Shown here: positions 6,671 to 15,278 of the stretch, piece after piece | Numbering within the stretch: the first letter of the stretch is position 1 | Layout of the letters: each line of letters opens with the position of its first letter | NCBI GenBank assembly: GCA_919902625.1 | Contig: CAKKRO010000107.1 | Location: 1-22,218 of the forward strand | DNA: 22,218 nucleotides | Direction of reading: 5' to 3' | Source of the DNA: Nitrosomonadaceae bacterium | GTDB taxonomy: Bacteria; Pseudomonadota; Gammaproteobacteria; Burkholderiales; Nitrosomonadaceae | The notes under the pieces: generated by a model | What the model saw: the letters and a program-made list of their open reading frames with translations, nothing else | Told to the model about the DNA's origin: nothing | The model's database searches: none | Position numbers and translations under genes: made by a program

Positions 6671-7846
6671 TTATGACAATCCTCGTGCCAAATCAGCTTG
6701 AAGATCTTGTACCGCTTCCAATCCTACTGCAATACGTAACAACCCATCTGATATACCAGCAACATCCCGTGCTTCCTGACTAATTCGAGCATGGGTTGTT
6801 GTTGCAGGATGTGTAAGTGTGCTTTTAGCATCGCCCAGATTGGCAGTGATTGATATCAAACGAGTAGAATCAATGACTCGCCAGGCCGCTTCTTTACCCC
6901 CTTTCACTTCAAATGTAACAATACCTCCACCGGATTTCTGTTGATGTTTTGCCAACTCATATTGTGGATGAGAAATTAAACCAGGATAAAATACACGCAC
7001 AATACCAGGTTGGGATTCAAGCCATTGCGCCATTTGTAGAGCATGTACTGAATGCGCCTCCATGCGTATTTTGAGCGTTTCAAGACCTTTCAATATGACC
7101 CAGGCATTAAATGCACTAAGTGTCGGCCCAGCTGTACGTAGAAATCCATATATGCCGCCATCCATCAGTAAATCCCGGTTACCTAATACTGCACCTCCCA
7201 ATACTCTGCCCTGTCCATCCAAATATTTGGTCGCAGAGTGTATGACGATATCAGCGCCTAATTCGAGAGGCTTCTGCAAGATGGGCGTACAGAAACAATT
7301 ATCGACTACCAACCAAATACCTGATTTCCTGGCAATTCTAGATAGTTCAGTAATATCAGAGATTTCTGTTAATGGATTGGATGGTGTTTCCAGAAAAAGA
7401 ATCTTAGTGTTGGGTTTTATAGCCATTTCCCAGGAATTAATATCTGTGGCTGATACAAAAGTTGTATCGATATTGAACCGTTTTAATATGTTATTGAATA
7501 AATTTACTGTTGCACCGAATAAGCTACGCGAAGCTACGATATGATCTCCCGCAGAAAGCAATCCCATTACACAAGCAAGTATTGCTGACATACCGGAAGA
7601 GGTGGCTATACACGCCTCTGCTCCTTCAAGCACGGCAAGTCGTTCTTCGAATGCTGTTATAGTTGGGTTAGTAAACCGGGAATAGATATTCCCCGGTTCG
7701 TTCCCAGAAAAGCGTGCAGCTGCTTGAGCAGCGCTATCAAAGACAAAACTTGATGTCAGATACATTGCTTCAGAATGTTCATTAAACTGACTACGATGAA
7801 TGCCTGTATGTAGTGCTAGCGTTTCTGGTTGTAGATGATCAGACAT
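6671..7846 (-). CDS. metZ: O-succinylhomoserine sulfhydrylase
   Basis: MetZ makes homocysteine directly from O-succinylhomoserine and sulfide, a methionine biosynthesis step that bypasses cystathionine. The 391-residue protein is a Cys/Met-metabolism PLP enzyme. The PLP-binding lysine is Lys207 in IHSATKYLDGQGRVLGGAV. The phosphate-binding ATSSGMSAI stretch is at 81-90, and YSRFTNPT at 55-62 contributes across the dimer. The SATKYLDGQGR sequence is what I associate with MetZ rather than with MetB or MetC, though substrate choice cannot be proved by eye. GAGG lies about ten bases before ATG 7846. It is the last gene of the minus-strand block, after purF, which is a usual betaproteobacterial position. 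Confidence 0.92.
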   Translation of the reverse strand: MSDHLQPETLALHTGIHRSQFNEHSEAMYLTSSFVFDSAAQAAARFSGNEPGNIYSRFTNPTITAFEERLAVLEGAEACIATSSGMSAILACVMGLLSAGDHIVASRSLFGATVNLFNNILKRFNIDTTFVSATDINSWEMAIKPNTKILFLETPSNPLTEISDITELSRIARKSGIWLVVDNCFCTPILQKPLELGADIVIHSATKYLDGQGRVLGGAVLGNRDLLMDGGIYGFLRTAGPTLSAFNAWVILKGLETLKIRMEAHSVHALQMAQWLESQPGIVRVFYPGLISHPQYELAKHQQKSGGGIVTFEVKGGKEAAWRVIDSTRLISITANLGDAKSTLTHPATTTHARISQEARDVAGISDGLLRIAVGLEAVQDLQADLARGLS

Positions 7847-7893
7847 GTATATAGAGCCTCAAACGATAACTTAAATTTTTAACAAATTAGGAA

Positions 7894-7915
7894 ATTATAT
7901 TGATTAATATTGATT
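7894..7915 (-). promoter_or_regulatory. metZ leader: direct repeat and TATAAT
   Basis: On the plus strand ATATTGATT occurs twice at exactly 10 bp spacing (7897-7905 and 7907-7915). It overlaps ATTATA at 7894-7899, which reads TATAAT on the minus strand, about 48 bp before the metZ ATG. One-turn spacing suits a regulator site over a promoter, but no matching -35 is visible and chance is possible in this AT-rich gap. Confidence 0.25.
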
Positions 7916-7969
7916 CGATTTTACTGAGAGTACAAAAACAGATACTCGTTCAGTTTTTATCAAACAGTA

Positions 7970-9490
7970 CTAATCAGAAATGACTAAACTTAGGTCCAGT
8001 TGTGTATTGGATTTAGATTGCACGATAGGGTAGTTAGAGTTTCGTTGTAATTCAATGGTTCGTAGATATTCAGGCGTCACATCCCCGGTTATGTAATCCC
8101 CATTAAAACATGAAGTTTCAAAATTCTTCATAACAGGTGACACTTTTGAGACAGCATGGTTAAGTGCATCCAAATCTTGATAAATAAGATAATCAGCACC
8201 AATTTCATTGCAAATATCTTCAGTGCTACGATCCGTCGCAATTAGCTCTTGACGGGTAGGCATATCAATACCATAAACATTAGGATATCGAACGGGTGGT
8301 GCCGCAGAAGCAAAATAAATTTTGCGCGCACCAGCTTCACGTGCCATCTGCACTATTTCACGACTCGTAGTGCCGCGTACAATCGAATCATCAACAAGTA
8401 AAACATTCTTACCACGAAATTCTATGCTCATCGCATTTAATTTTTGACGTACTGATTTACGGCGTTGTTGTTGTCCTGGCATGATAAAGGTACGGCCAAC
8501 ATAACGATTTTTAACAAAGCCTTCCCGAAAATCAACTCCCAATCGATTTGCAAGTTGTAGTGCGCTAGGGCGGCTTGAGTCAGGTATAGGAATAACAACA
8601 TCAATATCCAGATGATGCATCGTTTTTGTAATTTTCTCGGCGAGATGCTCACCCATATTTAACCGTGTTTCATACACAGAAATACCATCAATCACAGAAT
8701 CAGGCCGAGCCAGATAGACATATTCAAAAATACAAGGATTGAGTGAATGTTTTGTAGCACATTGTTTATTGTAGAAATTACCTGCTTCATCAATAAAGAT
8801 AGCTTCCCCTGGTTCTATGTCACGTATGAGTTCAAAACCCAGCGTATCCAAAGCGACACTTTCCGAGGCGATCAGATATTCATTGCCCATTTCATTTTCT
8901 ACTGTACCGAAAACCAAGGGGCGTATTCCATAAGGATCGCGAAAAGCCAATAATCCATAGCCGGCAATCATAGCTACCACTGCATACGCACCTCTACACC
9001 TTTTATGCACACCGGATACTGCCGCAAAGATTGTTGCTGGATCAAGTTGATAATTACGCGTGCTTTCCTGTAGCTCATGTGCAAGAACATTTAATAAAAC
9101 TTCAGAATCTGAATTAGTATTGACATGCCTTAGATCAGCCTTAAATAACTCCTGATTAAGCTGCTTCGCATTTGTTAGATTTCCGTTATGACTTAGTACA
9201 ATGCCAAACGGCGAATTCACATAAAAAGGCTGTGCCTCAGCTGAAGAGCTTGCAGATCCAGCCGTAGGATAGCGAACATGGCCAATGCCAATATTGCCGG
9301 TTAATGCACGCATATTTCTAGTGCGGAATACATCACGCACCAAACCACAACCTTTGTGCATATGAAATGTATTACCTTGCGCCGTTACTATGCCGCTCGC
9401 ATCTTGACCACGATGCTGCAGCATTAGCAAGCCATCATAAAGTAATTGATTAGCTGGTGATTTTGCAACAATGCCGAGAATTCCACACAT
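7970..9490 (-). CDS. purF: Amidophosphoribosyltransferase
   Basis: PurF catalyses the first committed step of purine synthesis, converting PRPP and glutamine to phosphoribosylamine. The 506-residue protein starts MCGILGIV, so Cys2 becomes the N-terminal nucleophile of the glutaminase domain after Met removal. HRGQDASG (26-33), HNGNLTN (101-107) and NTNSDSE (124-130) mark the rest of that domain. The phosphoribosyltransferase domain carries the PRPP loop VLLVDDSIVRGTT at 363-375. GGAG seven bases before ATG 9490 supports the start. cvpA lies directly upstream, the classic cvpA-purF pair, with a 130 bp AT-rich gap in which I see no clear element. PurF of this type is feedback-inhibited by purine nucleotides. 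Confidence 0.97.
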   Translation of the reverse strand: MCGILGIVAKSPANQLLYDGLLMLQHRGQDASGIVTAQGNTFHMHKGCGLVRDVFRTRNMRALTGNIGIGHVRYPTAGSASSSAEAQPFYVNSPFGIVLSHNGNLTNAKQLNQELFKADLRHVNTNSDSEVLLNVLAHELQESTRNYQLDPATIFAAVSGVHKRCRGAYAVVAMIAGYGLLAFRDPYGIRPLVFGTVENEMGNEYLIASESVALDTLGFELIRDIEPGEAIFIDEAGNFYNKQCATKHSLNPCIFEYVYLARPDSVIDGISVYETRLNMGEHLAEKITKTMHHLDIDVVIPIPDSSRPSALQLANRLGVDFREGFVKNRYVGRTFIMPGQQQRRKSVRQKLNAMSIEFRGKNVLLVDDSIVRGTTSREIVQMAREAGARKIYFASAAPPVRYPNVYGIDMPTRQELIATDRSTEDICNEIGADYLIYQDLDALNHAVSKVSPVMKNFETSCFNGDYITGDVTPEYLRTIELQRNSNYPIVQSKSNTQLDLSLVISD

Positions 9491-9620
9491 AGAAATACTC
9501 CGTAAGTTCTGCTCTATTCAGCTTAAAGATATGGATTTAAAACAACATTTAAAATATTTGCTTCATAGGAAAATAAACACACATGCATATATGTTTGAAT
9601 CTTTCTGAGATTTAATCATA

Positions 9621-10127
9621 TTAAGAGTTTTCTTTTCTTTCGTAGTTGATATGTTTTGATAGATCCCCTGGCAACCAAGGTAAAATTTGTATTGCTATTG
9701 TCTCTAACGGGCGACTTAAAACAGCTTTTTGCCAGAATACTTGTTTAGGAATTGTCGTTAATCCGGCCATTAAAACTATTACCATCACAATAATCAGTGC
9801 TCTTAAGAAACCAAATACAGAACCAAGTAATCGATCTATGAATCCTAACCCAATGCCTTTAATCAAAGCAGTTAGCAGCATGGTTATCAGAGCTGTAATC
9901 AATAATACTGAAAGAAATGCTAAAACAAACGCGATTGAGAATCGTAGTGTTTCGCCAATTATTTCAGGCGGCAGAAACTGCTCAAAATACGATGCATAGG
10001 CTCCAGCGGCTATAAATGCAATTATCCAACCTGCTATAGATAGTGTTTCTCGAACAAATCCTCTAATAATGCTTAAAACTATCGATACAAGAAAAATACC
10101 GAAAACGACATAATCAAAAACGGTCAT
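9621..10127 (-). CDS. cvpA: CvpA family membrane protein
   Basis: CvpA (colicin V production) proteins are inner-membrane proteins with about four helices. They are commonly encoded next to purF, and their molecular function is still unsettled. The 168-residue product has hydrophobic segments near 5-22, 28-48, 62-90 and 100-124. It also has the typical opening TVFDYVVFGIFLVS and the RGFVRETLSIAGWIIAF motif. The ORF ends with a polar tail (HINYERKENS). No strong ribosome binding site is seen before ATG 10127. It lies 130 bp upstream of purF and 80 bp downstream of the SPOR protein gene, consistent with one operon. Confidence 0.9.
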   Translation of the reverse strand: MTVFDYVVFGIFLVSIVLSIIRGFVRETLSIAGWIIAFIAAGAYASYFEQFLPPEIIGETLRFSIAFVLAFLSVLLITALITMLLTALIKGIGLGFIDRLLGSVFGFLRALIIVMVIVLMAGLTTIPKQVFWQKAVLSRPLETIAIQILPWLPGDLSKHINYERKENS

Positions 10128-10207
10128 CGAATAAAATTGATAACATTTTTGTTATTTAGCAACATCAATTAGAGTCCACTTAAGACGAATTTATAAAAAT
10201 TCACAGT

Positions 10208-10852
10208 CTATCTTGGTGTTACCACGCCATCGAGCCCAAGCTTTTTTAACTTTCTTAATTCATCTTCAGCAGAACTTCTAGTTAAAAAAGGGCCAATTCG
10301 TACACGGGTCACTTCATTAGTATCGACTCTAAGTATTTCGGTATACGCCCTAAATCCATTCGATATTAGATTTGTATGTTGTTGCTTGGCTTTCATTGGA
10401 TCAGAGAATGCACCTAACTGTACAACAAACCCTTTTGCCGTATCGGTAATATTTGCATTATTCGTATTTCTTGCTTCTACTGGTGGGGGGCTATCAATTT
10501 TCGGTTTAATGCCCGGAATTGGGATGCGCTTTCGTTCATTAAGTATTTCTGCAGTTTCTTCGATATTCTGTCGATTAGCTTTCGTTTGGTCTTGTAACTC
10601 AGGAGATGATTCAATTTTATCACCAAATGATTCACGACCTATTAATTCTTCTTTTGGTAATAGTACAAAATCATTTTTATTGGATGCTGGTAAATTAATT
10701 GCAATTTCATGTTTCTCATTTTCTGACTTAGGTTCATCAAAAATAATCGGTAAAACAATAACGGAGATGATAACCAAAACAATTGCGCCTACTAAACGCC
10801 TTCTGGCGCGTTTTCTTAGCAATAACTCTTCTTCACTGATATTTTTAGTCAT
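10208..10852 (-). CDS. SPOR-domain membrane protein (DedD-like)
   Basis: The 214-residue protein has a short basic cytoplasmic N-terminus (RKRARRRL), one membrane helix at about 18-39, a variable low-complexity linker, and a C-terminal SPOR domain at roughly 142-214 (FVVQLGAF...VRIGPF...GLDGVV). SPOR domains bind denuded glycan strands of septal peptidoglycan, so a role at the division site is likely from family knowledge. The architecture matches E. coli DedD, which in many proteobacteria also sits between folC and cvpA. It starts 16 bp after the folC stop, so the two are probably co-transcribed. Confidence 0.9.
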   Translation of the reverse strand: MTKNISEEELLLRKRARRRLVGAIVLVIISVIVLPIIFDEPKSENEKHEIAINLPASNKNDFVLLPKEELIGRESFGDKIESSPELQDQTKANRQNIEETAEILNERKRIPIPGIKPKIDSPPPVEARNTNNANITDTAKGFVVQLGAFSDPMKAKQQHTNLISNGFRAYTEILRVDTNEVTRVRIGPFLTRSSAEDELRKLKKLGLDGVVTPR

Positions 10853-10868
10853 TTTAAATATCCGATTG

Positions 10869-12173
10869 TTACTGACCTTGAGACATTTTCAGATGCCGTA
10901 ATACGTCACCTACCGCATAAAAGGATCCAAATATGCAGATTCTATCATTTTTAGTGGCTTGTTTACAGGCAAAAACAAAAGCTGTTACGCAATCTGAAAA
11001 CTTATAGATAGTATTCTTTTCATTTATAGCACCGCTCTTACGGATCTGATCAATTAAATAATCTGCAGTTGCTGCACGAGAAGAATGAACCGATGATACC
11101 AGCCAGAAATCAATATCATTTCTTAATACCTGAATAACTCCATTGATATCCTTATCCTGCAACATGGCAAATACCGCATAAGTGTATCCAGTCGGCTTCG
11201 TTGCAGCCAAATTCTCAGATAAAACAGAAGCAGAACCCGGGTTGTGTGCCACATCCAGGATTATCATCGGTTGGGTTGATACGACTTGGAATCTACCGGG
11301 TATGACAGCTTCAATTAATCCTTGACGTACTTCCTTGATACTGACAGGTAATAATTCGCTCATCATATCTAATGCAGCCAAGCAAGTGCTCGCATTTTGC
11401 AGTTGCTTGGCCCCGCGCAGAGCGGGAAAAGGCAAAGAATAGCGCCAACCCTTTGGGCCCCAGAAATCCCACTGCAAGTTCTTTTTTAAAAAACCAAATT
11501 CTTTTGTAAATTGAGAAAAATTTGCACCGATGCTTTTAACTTGTTGAGCAACAGAATCCGGTAAATCAATTTCTGAACAAATAGCCGGTTTGTTCTTTCT
11601 AAAAATGGCTACTTTCTCAGATCCTATTTTTTCTCGTGTATCTCCAAGATACTCAATATGATCAAAATCGATATTGGTTAAAATTGAACAATCCGCATCA
11701 AATATATTAACAGCATCAAGGCGACCTCCCAGGCCAACCTCTAAAATGGCCACATCAATACGAGCCTGAATAAATGAGCAAATGGCCGCCAATGTGCCAA
11801 ACTCAAAAAAAGTTAACGAAGTATTGCACTCTTTTCTTACAGTATTTACATGATTAAATACTTGGCATAGCTTTTCATCATCGATTTCTTTTTTATTAAT
11901 CCGAATACGCTCATTATATTGCAGTAAATGCGGCGAAGTGTAACAGCCAACTTTATAGCCAGCACACAATAAAATGGATTCCAGCATTGCGCAAACAGAA
12001 CCTTTACCATTAGTACCGCCCACCATTATGATGGGGAATGGAGGTGTTAGTTCAAGCTTTGATTTAACACGATTTACACGTTCCAATCCCATTTCAATTG
12101 TTTTGGGATGAAGTTCTTCAAGATAAGCTAACCAATCAGCCAGTGAATTGGATTCTATACTTGATGCGTACAT
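10869..12173 (-). CDS. folC: Bifunctional dihydrofolate synthase / folylpolyglutamate synthase
   Basis: FolC adds glutamate to dihydropteroate to make dihydrofolate, then extends polyglutamate tails on folates. The 434-residue protein is of normal size. It has the ATP-binding loop GGTNGKGSV at 52-60, the ERVNRVKSKL segment before it, VGLGGRLDAVN and ILTNIDFDHIEYLG in the centre, and the C-terminal-domain motif LDVAHNPGSA. ATG 12173 is preceded in frame by two ATG-TAA start-stop pairs (12174-12185), and no good Shine-Dalgarno is visible. The gene follows accD after 69 bp and precedes the SPOR gene by 16 bp. The accD-folC-SPOR-cvpA-purF order is conserved in betaproteobacteria. Confidence 0.95.
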   Translation of the reverse strand: MYASSIESNSLADWLAYLEELHPKTIEMGLERVNRVKSKLELTPPFPIIMVGGTNGKGSVCAMLESILLCAGYKVGCYTSPHLLQYNERIRINKKEIDDEKLCQVFNHVNTVRKECNTSLTFFEFGTLAAICSFIQARIDVAILEVGLGGRLDAVNIFDADCSILTNIDFDHIEYLGDTREKIGSEKVAIFRKNKPAICSEIDLPDSVAQQVKSIGANFSQFTKEFGFLKKNLQWDFWGPKGWRYSLPFPALRGAKQLQNASTCLAALDMMSELLPVSIKEVRQGLIEAVIPGRFQVVSTQPMIILDVAHNPGSASVLSENLAATKPTGYTYAVFAMLQDKDINGVIQVLRNDIDFWLVSSVHSSRAATADYLIDQIRKSGAINEKNTIYKFSDCVTAFVFACKQATKNDRICIFGSFYAVGDVLRHLKMSQGQ

Positions 12174-12185
12174 TTACATTTACAT
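12174..12185 (-). promoter_or_regulatory. Two in-frame ATG-TAA start-stop pairs before folC
   Basis: Read on the minus strand, the bases just before the folC ATG are ATGTAAATGTAA, giving ATG-TAA twice in the folC frame directly abutting the true start. Such minimal start-stop elements could hold initiating ribosomes or feed reinitiation at folC, which lacks a strong Shine-Dalgarno. A chance ATGTAA repeat is also possible. Confidence 0.3.
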
Positions 12186-12242
12186 TTATTAGGCATCATT
12201 CGTTAATTATTATCTGGATACTCAAAAATATAGCTACATTGA

Positions 12243-13112
12243 CTAAGATAGTGGTGCAGGAATGCGCATTAATTGCGTACAAAGATTGACAATTTTGTCA
12301 CGCATTTGTCTTCGATCCACAATCATATCAATTGCGCCATGTTGCAACAGGAATTCAGCGCGTTGGAAGCCTTCTGGAAGCGTTTGACGTACAGTTTGCT
12401 CAATGACGCGCGGGCCAGCAAAACCAATAAGTGCACCGGGTTCGGCAATAACTACATCTCCAATAAATGCAAAGCTTGCCGAAACACCACCCATAGTAGG
12501 ATCTGTCAAAACGGATATAAAAGGTAATTTGTTATGGCTTAAACGTGTCAGGGCAGCGGTTGTTTTGGCCATCTGCATCAGGGAAAATAAGCCCTCTTGC
12601 ATACGTGCACCTCCACTAGCACTAAAACATATAAAGGGTAAATGTTGATCGATGCAAGTTTTAACGCCACGTACAAACCGTTCACCTACAGCAGAACCCA
12701 TAGAACCGCCCATAAAACCAAATTCAAATACTGCGGCAACTATCGGTATAGTCTTAATAGTTCCTTGCATCACAACCAAAGAGTCATCTTCATCAGTGGT
12801 CTCTTTTGCTTGCAACAAACGATCCACGTAGCGTTTACTGTCTTTAAATTTAAGTGCATCCGTAGCAATAACTTCGGCGCCAATCTCACGCCGGCCATCT
12901 GGATCAAGCAGAAAATCAAGGCGGTTTCTAGCAGAAATACGATTATGATAATCACATTTGGGACAAACATTCAGATTCTTCACTAAATCTGTGTAATACA
13001 AGACAGCTTCGCACGTATTACATTTACTCCACAAACCTTCAGGAACAATTTTCTTTTCGCCTGTTTGTTTTCTTTTAATTTTTGGCGGAATAATATTCTG
13101 AAACCAACTCAT
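12243..13112 (-). CDS. accD: Acetyl-CoA carboxylase carboxyltransferase subunit beta
   Basis: AccD pairs with AccA to move the carboxyl group from biotin to acetyl-CoA, making malonyl-CoA for fatty-acid synthesis. The 289-residue protein has the N-terminal four-cysteine zinc ribbon (Cys31, Cys34, Cys50, Cys53) and the crotonase-like carboxyltransferase core. The core is recognisable in FSASGGARMQEGLFSLMQMAKT, PTMGGVSASFAF and GFAGPRVIEQTVR. ATG 13112 has AAGAAG about ten bases upstream. It lies 36 bp after trpA, and the trpFBA-accD-folC linkage is the usual betaproteobacterial arrangement. Confidence 0.97.
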   Translation of the reverse strand: MSWFQNIIPPKIKRKQTGEKKIVPEGLWSKCNTCEAVLYYTDLVKNLNVCPKCDYHNRISARNRLDFLLDPDGRREIGAEVIATDALKFKDSKRYVDRLLQAKETTDEDDSLVVMQGTIKTIPIVAAVFEFGFMGGSMGSAVGERFVRGVKTCIDQHLPFICFSASGGARMQEGLFSLMQMAKTTAALTRLSHNKLPFISVLTDPTMGGVSASFAFIGDVVIAEPGALIGFAGPRVIEQTVRQTLPEGFQRAEFLLQHGAIDMIVDRRQMRDKIVNLCTQLMRIPAPLS

Positions 13113-13148
13113 GAATATTGCTTCTTAATATGTGTGTTGAACATTGCT

Positions 13149-14018
13149 TTAATTCTCATCAATGGCTTTACGTAAAGCACTTAATAAATCACCTACATTA
13201 CTTAGTAATTCTGCGTCAGGAGATTTCTCAATTTCTTCAATAATCCGGCTCCCCACTACCACCGCATCTGCTAACCCAGCTACAGCTTTAGCTGTAGCTC
13301 CATCACGTATACCAAACCCAACACCAATCGGTATGGAAATATAATTACGTAACTGACCCACCATTGCGCTGACATCTTGAAGATCAAGGTGGGATGCGCC
13401 GGTTACTCCTTTCAACGACACATAATAAATATAACCTTTAGCCATTCCGGCTACTTGTCGAATCCGTTCTTGAGGTGTTGTGGGAGATAATAAAAAGATG
13501 GTATCTATCCCGTGCTGGTCCAAACATCGAACCCATTCATTCGATTCTTCAGGCGGATAATCAACTATTAAAACACCATCAACACCACAATCTTTTGCTT
13601 TAGCCGCGAATGTCTCATAACCCAAGGCCTCAATAGGATTTGCATATCCCATCAAAACAACTGGCGTATTAGTATCTGATTTCCTAAATATGGCAACCAT
13701 ATCTAATACGTCGTTAAGGCTGACATGATGCTTTAAAGCTCGCTCGGAAGATCTCTGTATAGTAGGCCCGTCAGCCATCGGATCTGAAAAAGGCACGCCT
13801 AATTCAATAATATCGGCACCGGATTGGACGAGCTGGTTCATTAATTGAACTGTAATTTCCGGATTGGGATCCCCTGCAGTGATAAAAGGAATTAAAGCTT
13901 TTCGTTTCTGTTTTTGCAGTGCAGTAAATGTTTTAGCAATACGATTCGTACTTCCGGTATCGTCATCGCTGCTAAAAAATTTTATTAAATTTTTAATACC
14001 ATTTAGACTAATCTGCAT
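13149..14018 (-). CDS. trpA: Tryptophan synthase alpha chain
   Basis: TrpA cleaves indole-3-glycerol phosphate to indole and glyceraldehyde 3-phosphate, passing indole to TrpB through a tunnel. The catalytic pair is present as Glu72 (IELGVPFSDP) and Asp83 (MADGP), equivalent to Glu49 and Asp60 in E. coli. The phosphate-binding GVGFGI and VVGSRII segments follow near the C-terminus. The start chosen is ATG 14018, with GAGAG seven bases upstream; a TTG directly before it is less likely. The protein is 289 residues and carries about 23 extra N-terminal residues (MQISLNGIKNLIKFFSS...) before the usual RIAKTF start. No ATG, GTG or TTG exists nearer the normal position. It lies 60 bp after trpB. 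Confidence 0.96.
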   Translation of the reverse strand: MQISLNGIKNLIKFFSSDDDTGSTNRIAKTFTALQKQKRKALIPFITAGDPNPEITVQLMNQLVQSGADIIELGVPFSDPMADGPTIQRSSERALKHHVSLNDVLDMVAIFRKSDTNTPVVLMGYANPIEALGYETFAAKAKDCGVDGVLIVDYPPEESNEWVRCLDQHGIDTIFLLSPTTPQERIRQVAGMAKGYIYYVSLKGVTGASHLDLQDVSAMVGQLRNYISIPIGVGFGIRDGATAKAVAGLADAVVVGSRIIEEIEKSPDAELLSNVGDLLSALRKAIDEN

Positions 14019-14078
14019 CAATCGGCTCTCATTCTTTTTAGAAAATTACAAAATTTAAATACGCTTATTATCCGATCT

Positions 14079-15278
14079 CTAAAGTGTCAAACCGGACATT
14101 TGCGCAACAGTTGCCATATCCTTGTCACCTCGACCGGACAGGTTTACCAAGAGAAGTTTATCTTTGGTCAATGTCGGTGCATATTTAGCAGCGTATGCCA
14201 ATGCATGACTTGACTCTAAAGCTGGCATTATTCCCTCATACCGGCATAGCTTGTGGAATGCATCCAATGCTTCATCATCAGTAATCGCAACATACTCAGC
14301 ACGTCCGCAATCTTTCAACCAGGCATGTTCTGGCCCAACCCCAGGATAATCAAGACCCGCGGAAATAGAATGTGTCTCAATAATCTGACCATTCTCATCT
14401 TGGATAAGATACGTGCGGTTTCCATGCAATACGCCAGGTTTACCCATCGACAAGGTGGCCGCGTGCTGGTTTGTATCAATTCCTTTCCCTGCTGCTTCGA
14501 CTCCAATCAAGCGAACATTGATATCATTAATATATGGATAGAACAAGCCGATCGCATTGGATCCGCCACCAACACAGGCAATGAGTGCGTCCGGCTGTCG
14601 ATTAAAATCTTCTTGCATTTGTACTTTAGCTTCATCCCCTATGATCGCTTGAAAATCCCTAACCATCATGGGATAAGGATGTGGGCCGGCTACAGTGCCA
14701 ATGATATAAAAAGTATTTTCAACATTCGTAACCCAATCACGCATGGCTTCATTGAGTGCATCCTTTAATGTACGAGATCCAGACTCTACCGGCACGACTG
14801 TTGCGCCCAAGAGCTTCATACGATAAACATTGGTAGCCTGACGCCTGATATCTTCAGAACCCATGTAAACAACACACTCCATGCCATAGCGCGCTGCTAC
14901 AGTCGCAGTCGCTACGCCATGCTGACCAGCACCTGTTTCAGCAATGACACGTTGCTTGCCCATGCGCCGGGCAAGCAATGCCTGACCGATGGTATTGTTT
15001 ATTTTATGTGCCCCGGTATGATTCAAATCTTCGCGTTTTAGAAGTATCTGAGCGCCACCCAAATGTTCGGACCACCTTTTCGCGTGATAAATTGGGCTGG
15101 GACGTCCTACATAATGTTTCAATTCATAGGCAAATTCTGCCTGAAAATCTGGATCATGACGATAATATTCATACTGCTCGCGTAAATCTTCCAGAGCTGA
15201 AATTAAAGTTTCAGCAACGAATACGCCTCCATACGGACCAAAATGGCCATTTCTGTTTGGAAGATCATATGCACTCAC
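14079..15278 (-). CDS. trpB: Tryptophan synthase beta chain
   Basis: TrpB is the PLP enzyme that joins indole and serine to make tryptophan in the alpha2beta2 complex. The 399-residue protein has the PLP lysine Lys92 in HTGAHKINNTIGQA, the AETGAGQHGVATA segment and the phosphate-cupping VGGGSNAIG loop. The start is GTG 15278, overlapping the trpF stop as GTGA (15275-15278). AAGGAG inside the end of trpF is the ribosome binding site, about ten bases upstream. That four-base overlap points to translational coupling of trpF and trpB. trpA follows 60 bp downstream. Confidence 0.97.
   Translation of the reverse strand: MSAYDLPNRNGHFGPYGGVFVAETLISALEDLREQYEYYRHDPDFQAEFAYELKHYVGRPSPIYHAKRWSEHLGGAQILLKREDLNHTGAHKINNTIGQALLARRMGKQRVIAETGAGQHGVATATVAARYGMECVVYMGSEDIRRQATNVYRMKLLGATVVPVESGSRTLKDALNEAMRDWVTNVENTFYIIGTVAGPHPYPMMVRDFQAIIGDEAKVQMQEDFNRQPDALIACVGGGSNAIGLFYPYINDINVRLIGVEAAGKGIDTNQHAATLSMGKPGVLHGNRTYLIQDENGQIIETHSISAGLDYPGVGPEHAWLKDCGRAEYVAITDDEALDAFHKLCRYEGIMPALESSHALAYAAKYAPTLTKDKLLLVNLSGRGDKDMATVAQMSGLTL

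Noticed and set aside
7062..7544. 160-residue open frame opposite metZ
   Set aside because: Antisense shadow of a strongly supported PLP enzyme gene, with no ribosome binding site or recognisable protein.
7847..7969. SAM or S-adenosylhomocysteine riboswitch upstream of metZ
   Set aside because: No conserved helices or GC-rich pairing of the known classes could be seen in this short AT-rich gap.
10386..10901. 171-residue open frame opposite the SPOR gene
   Set aside because: Mirror of the coding strand; Ser/Phe-rich composition typical of antisense frames.
14253..14768. 171-residue open frame opposite trpB
   Set aside because: Antisense to a highly conserved gene; no independent support.
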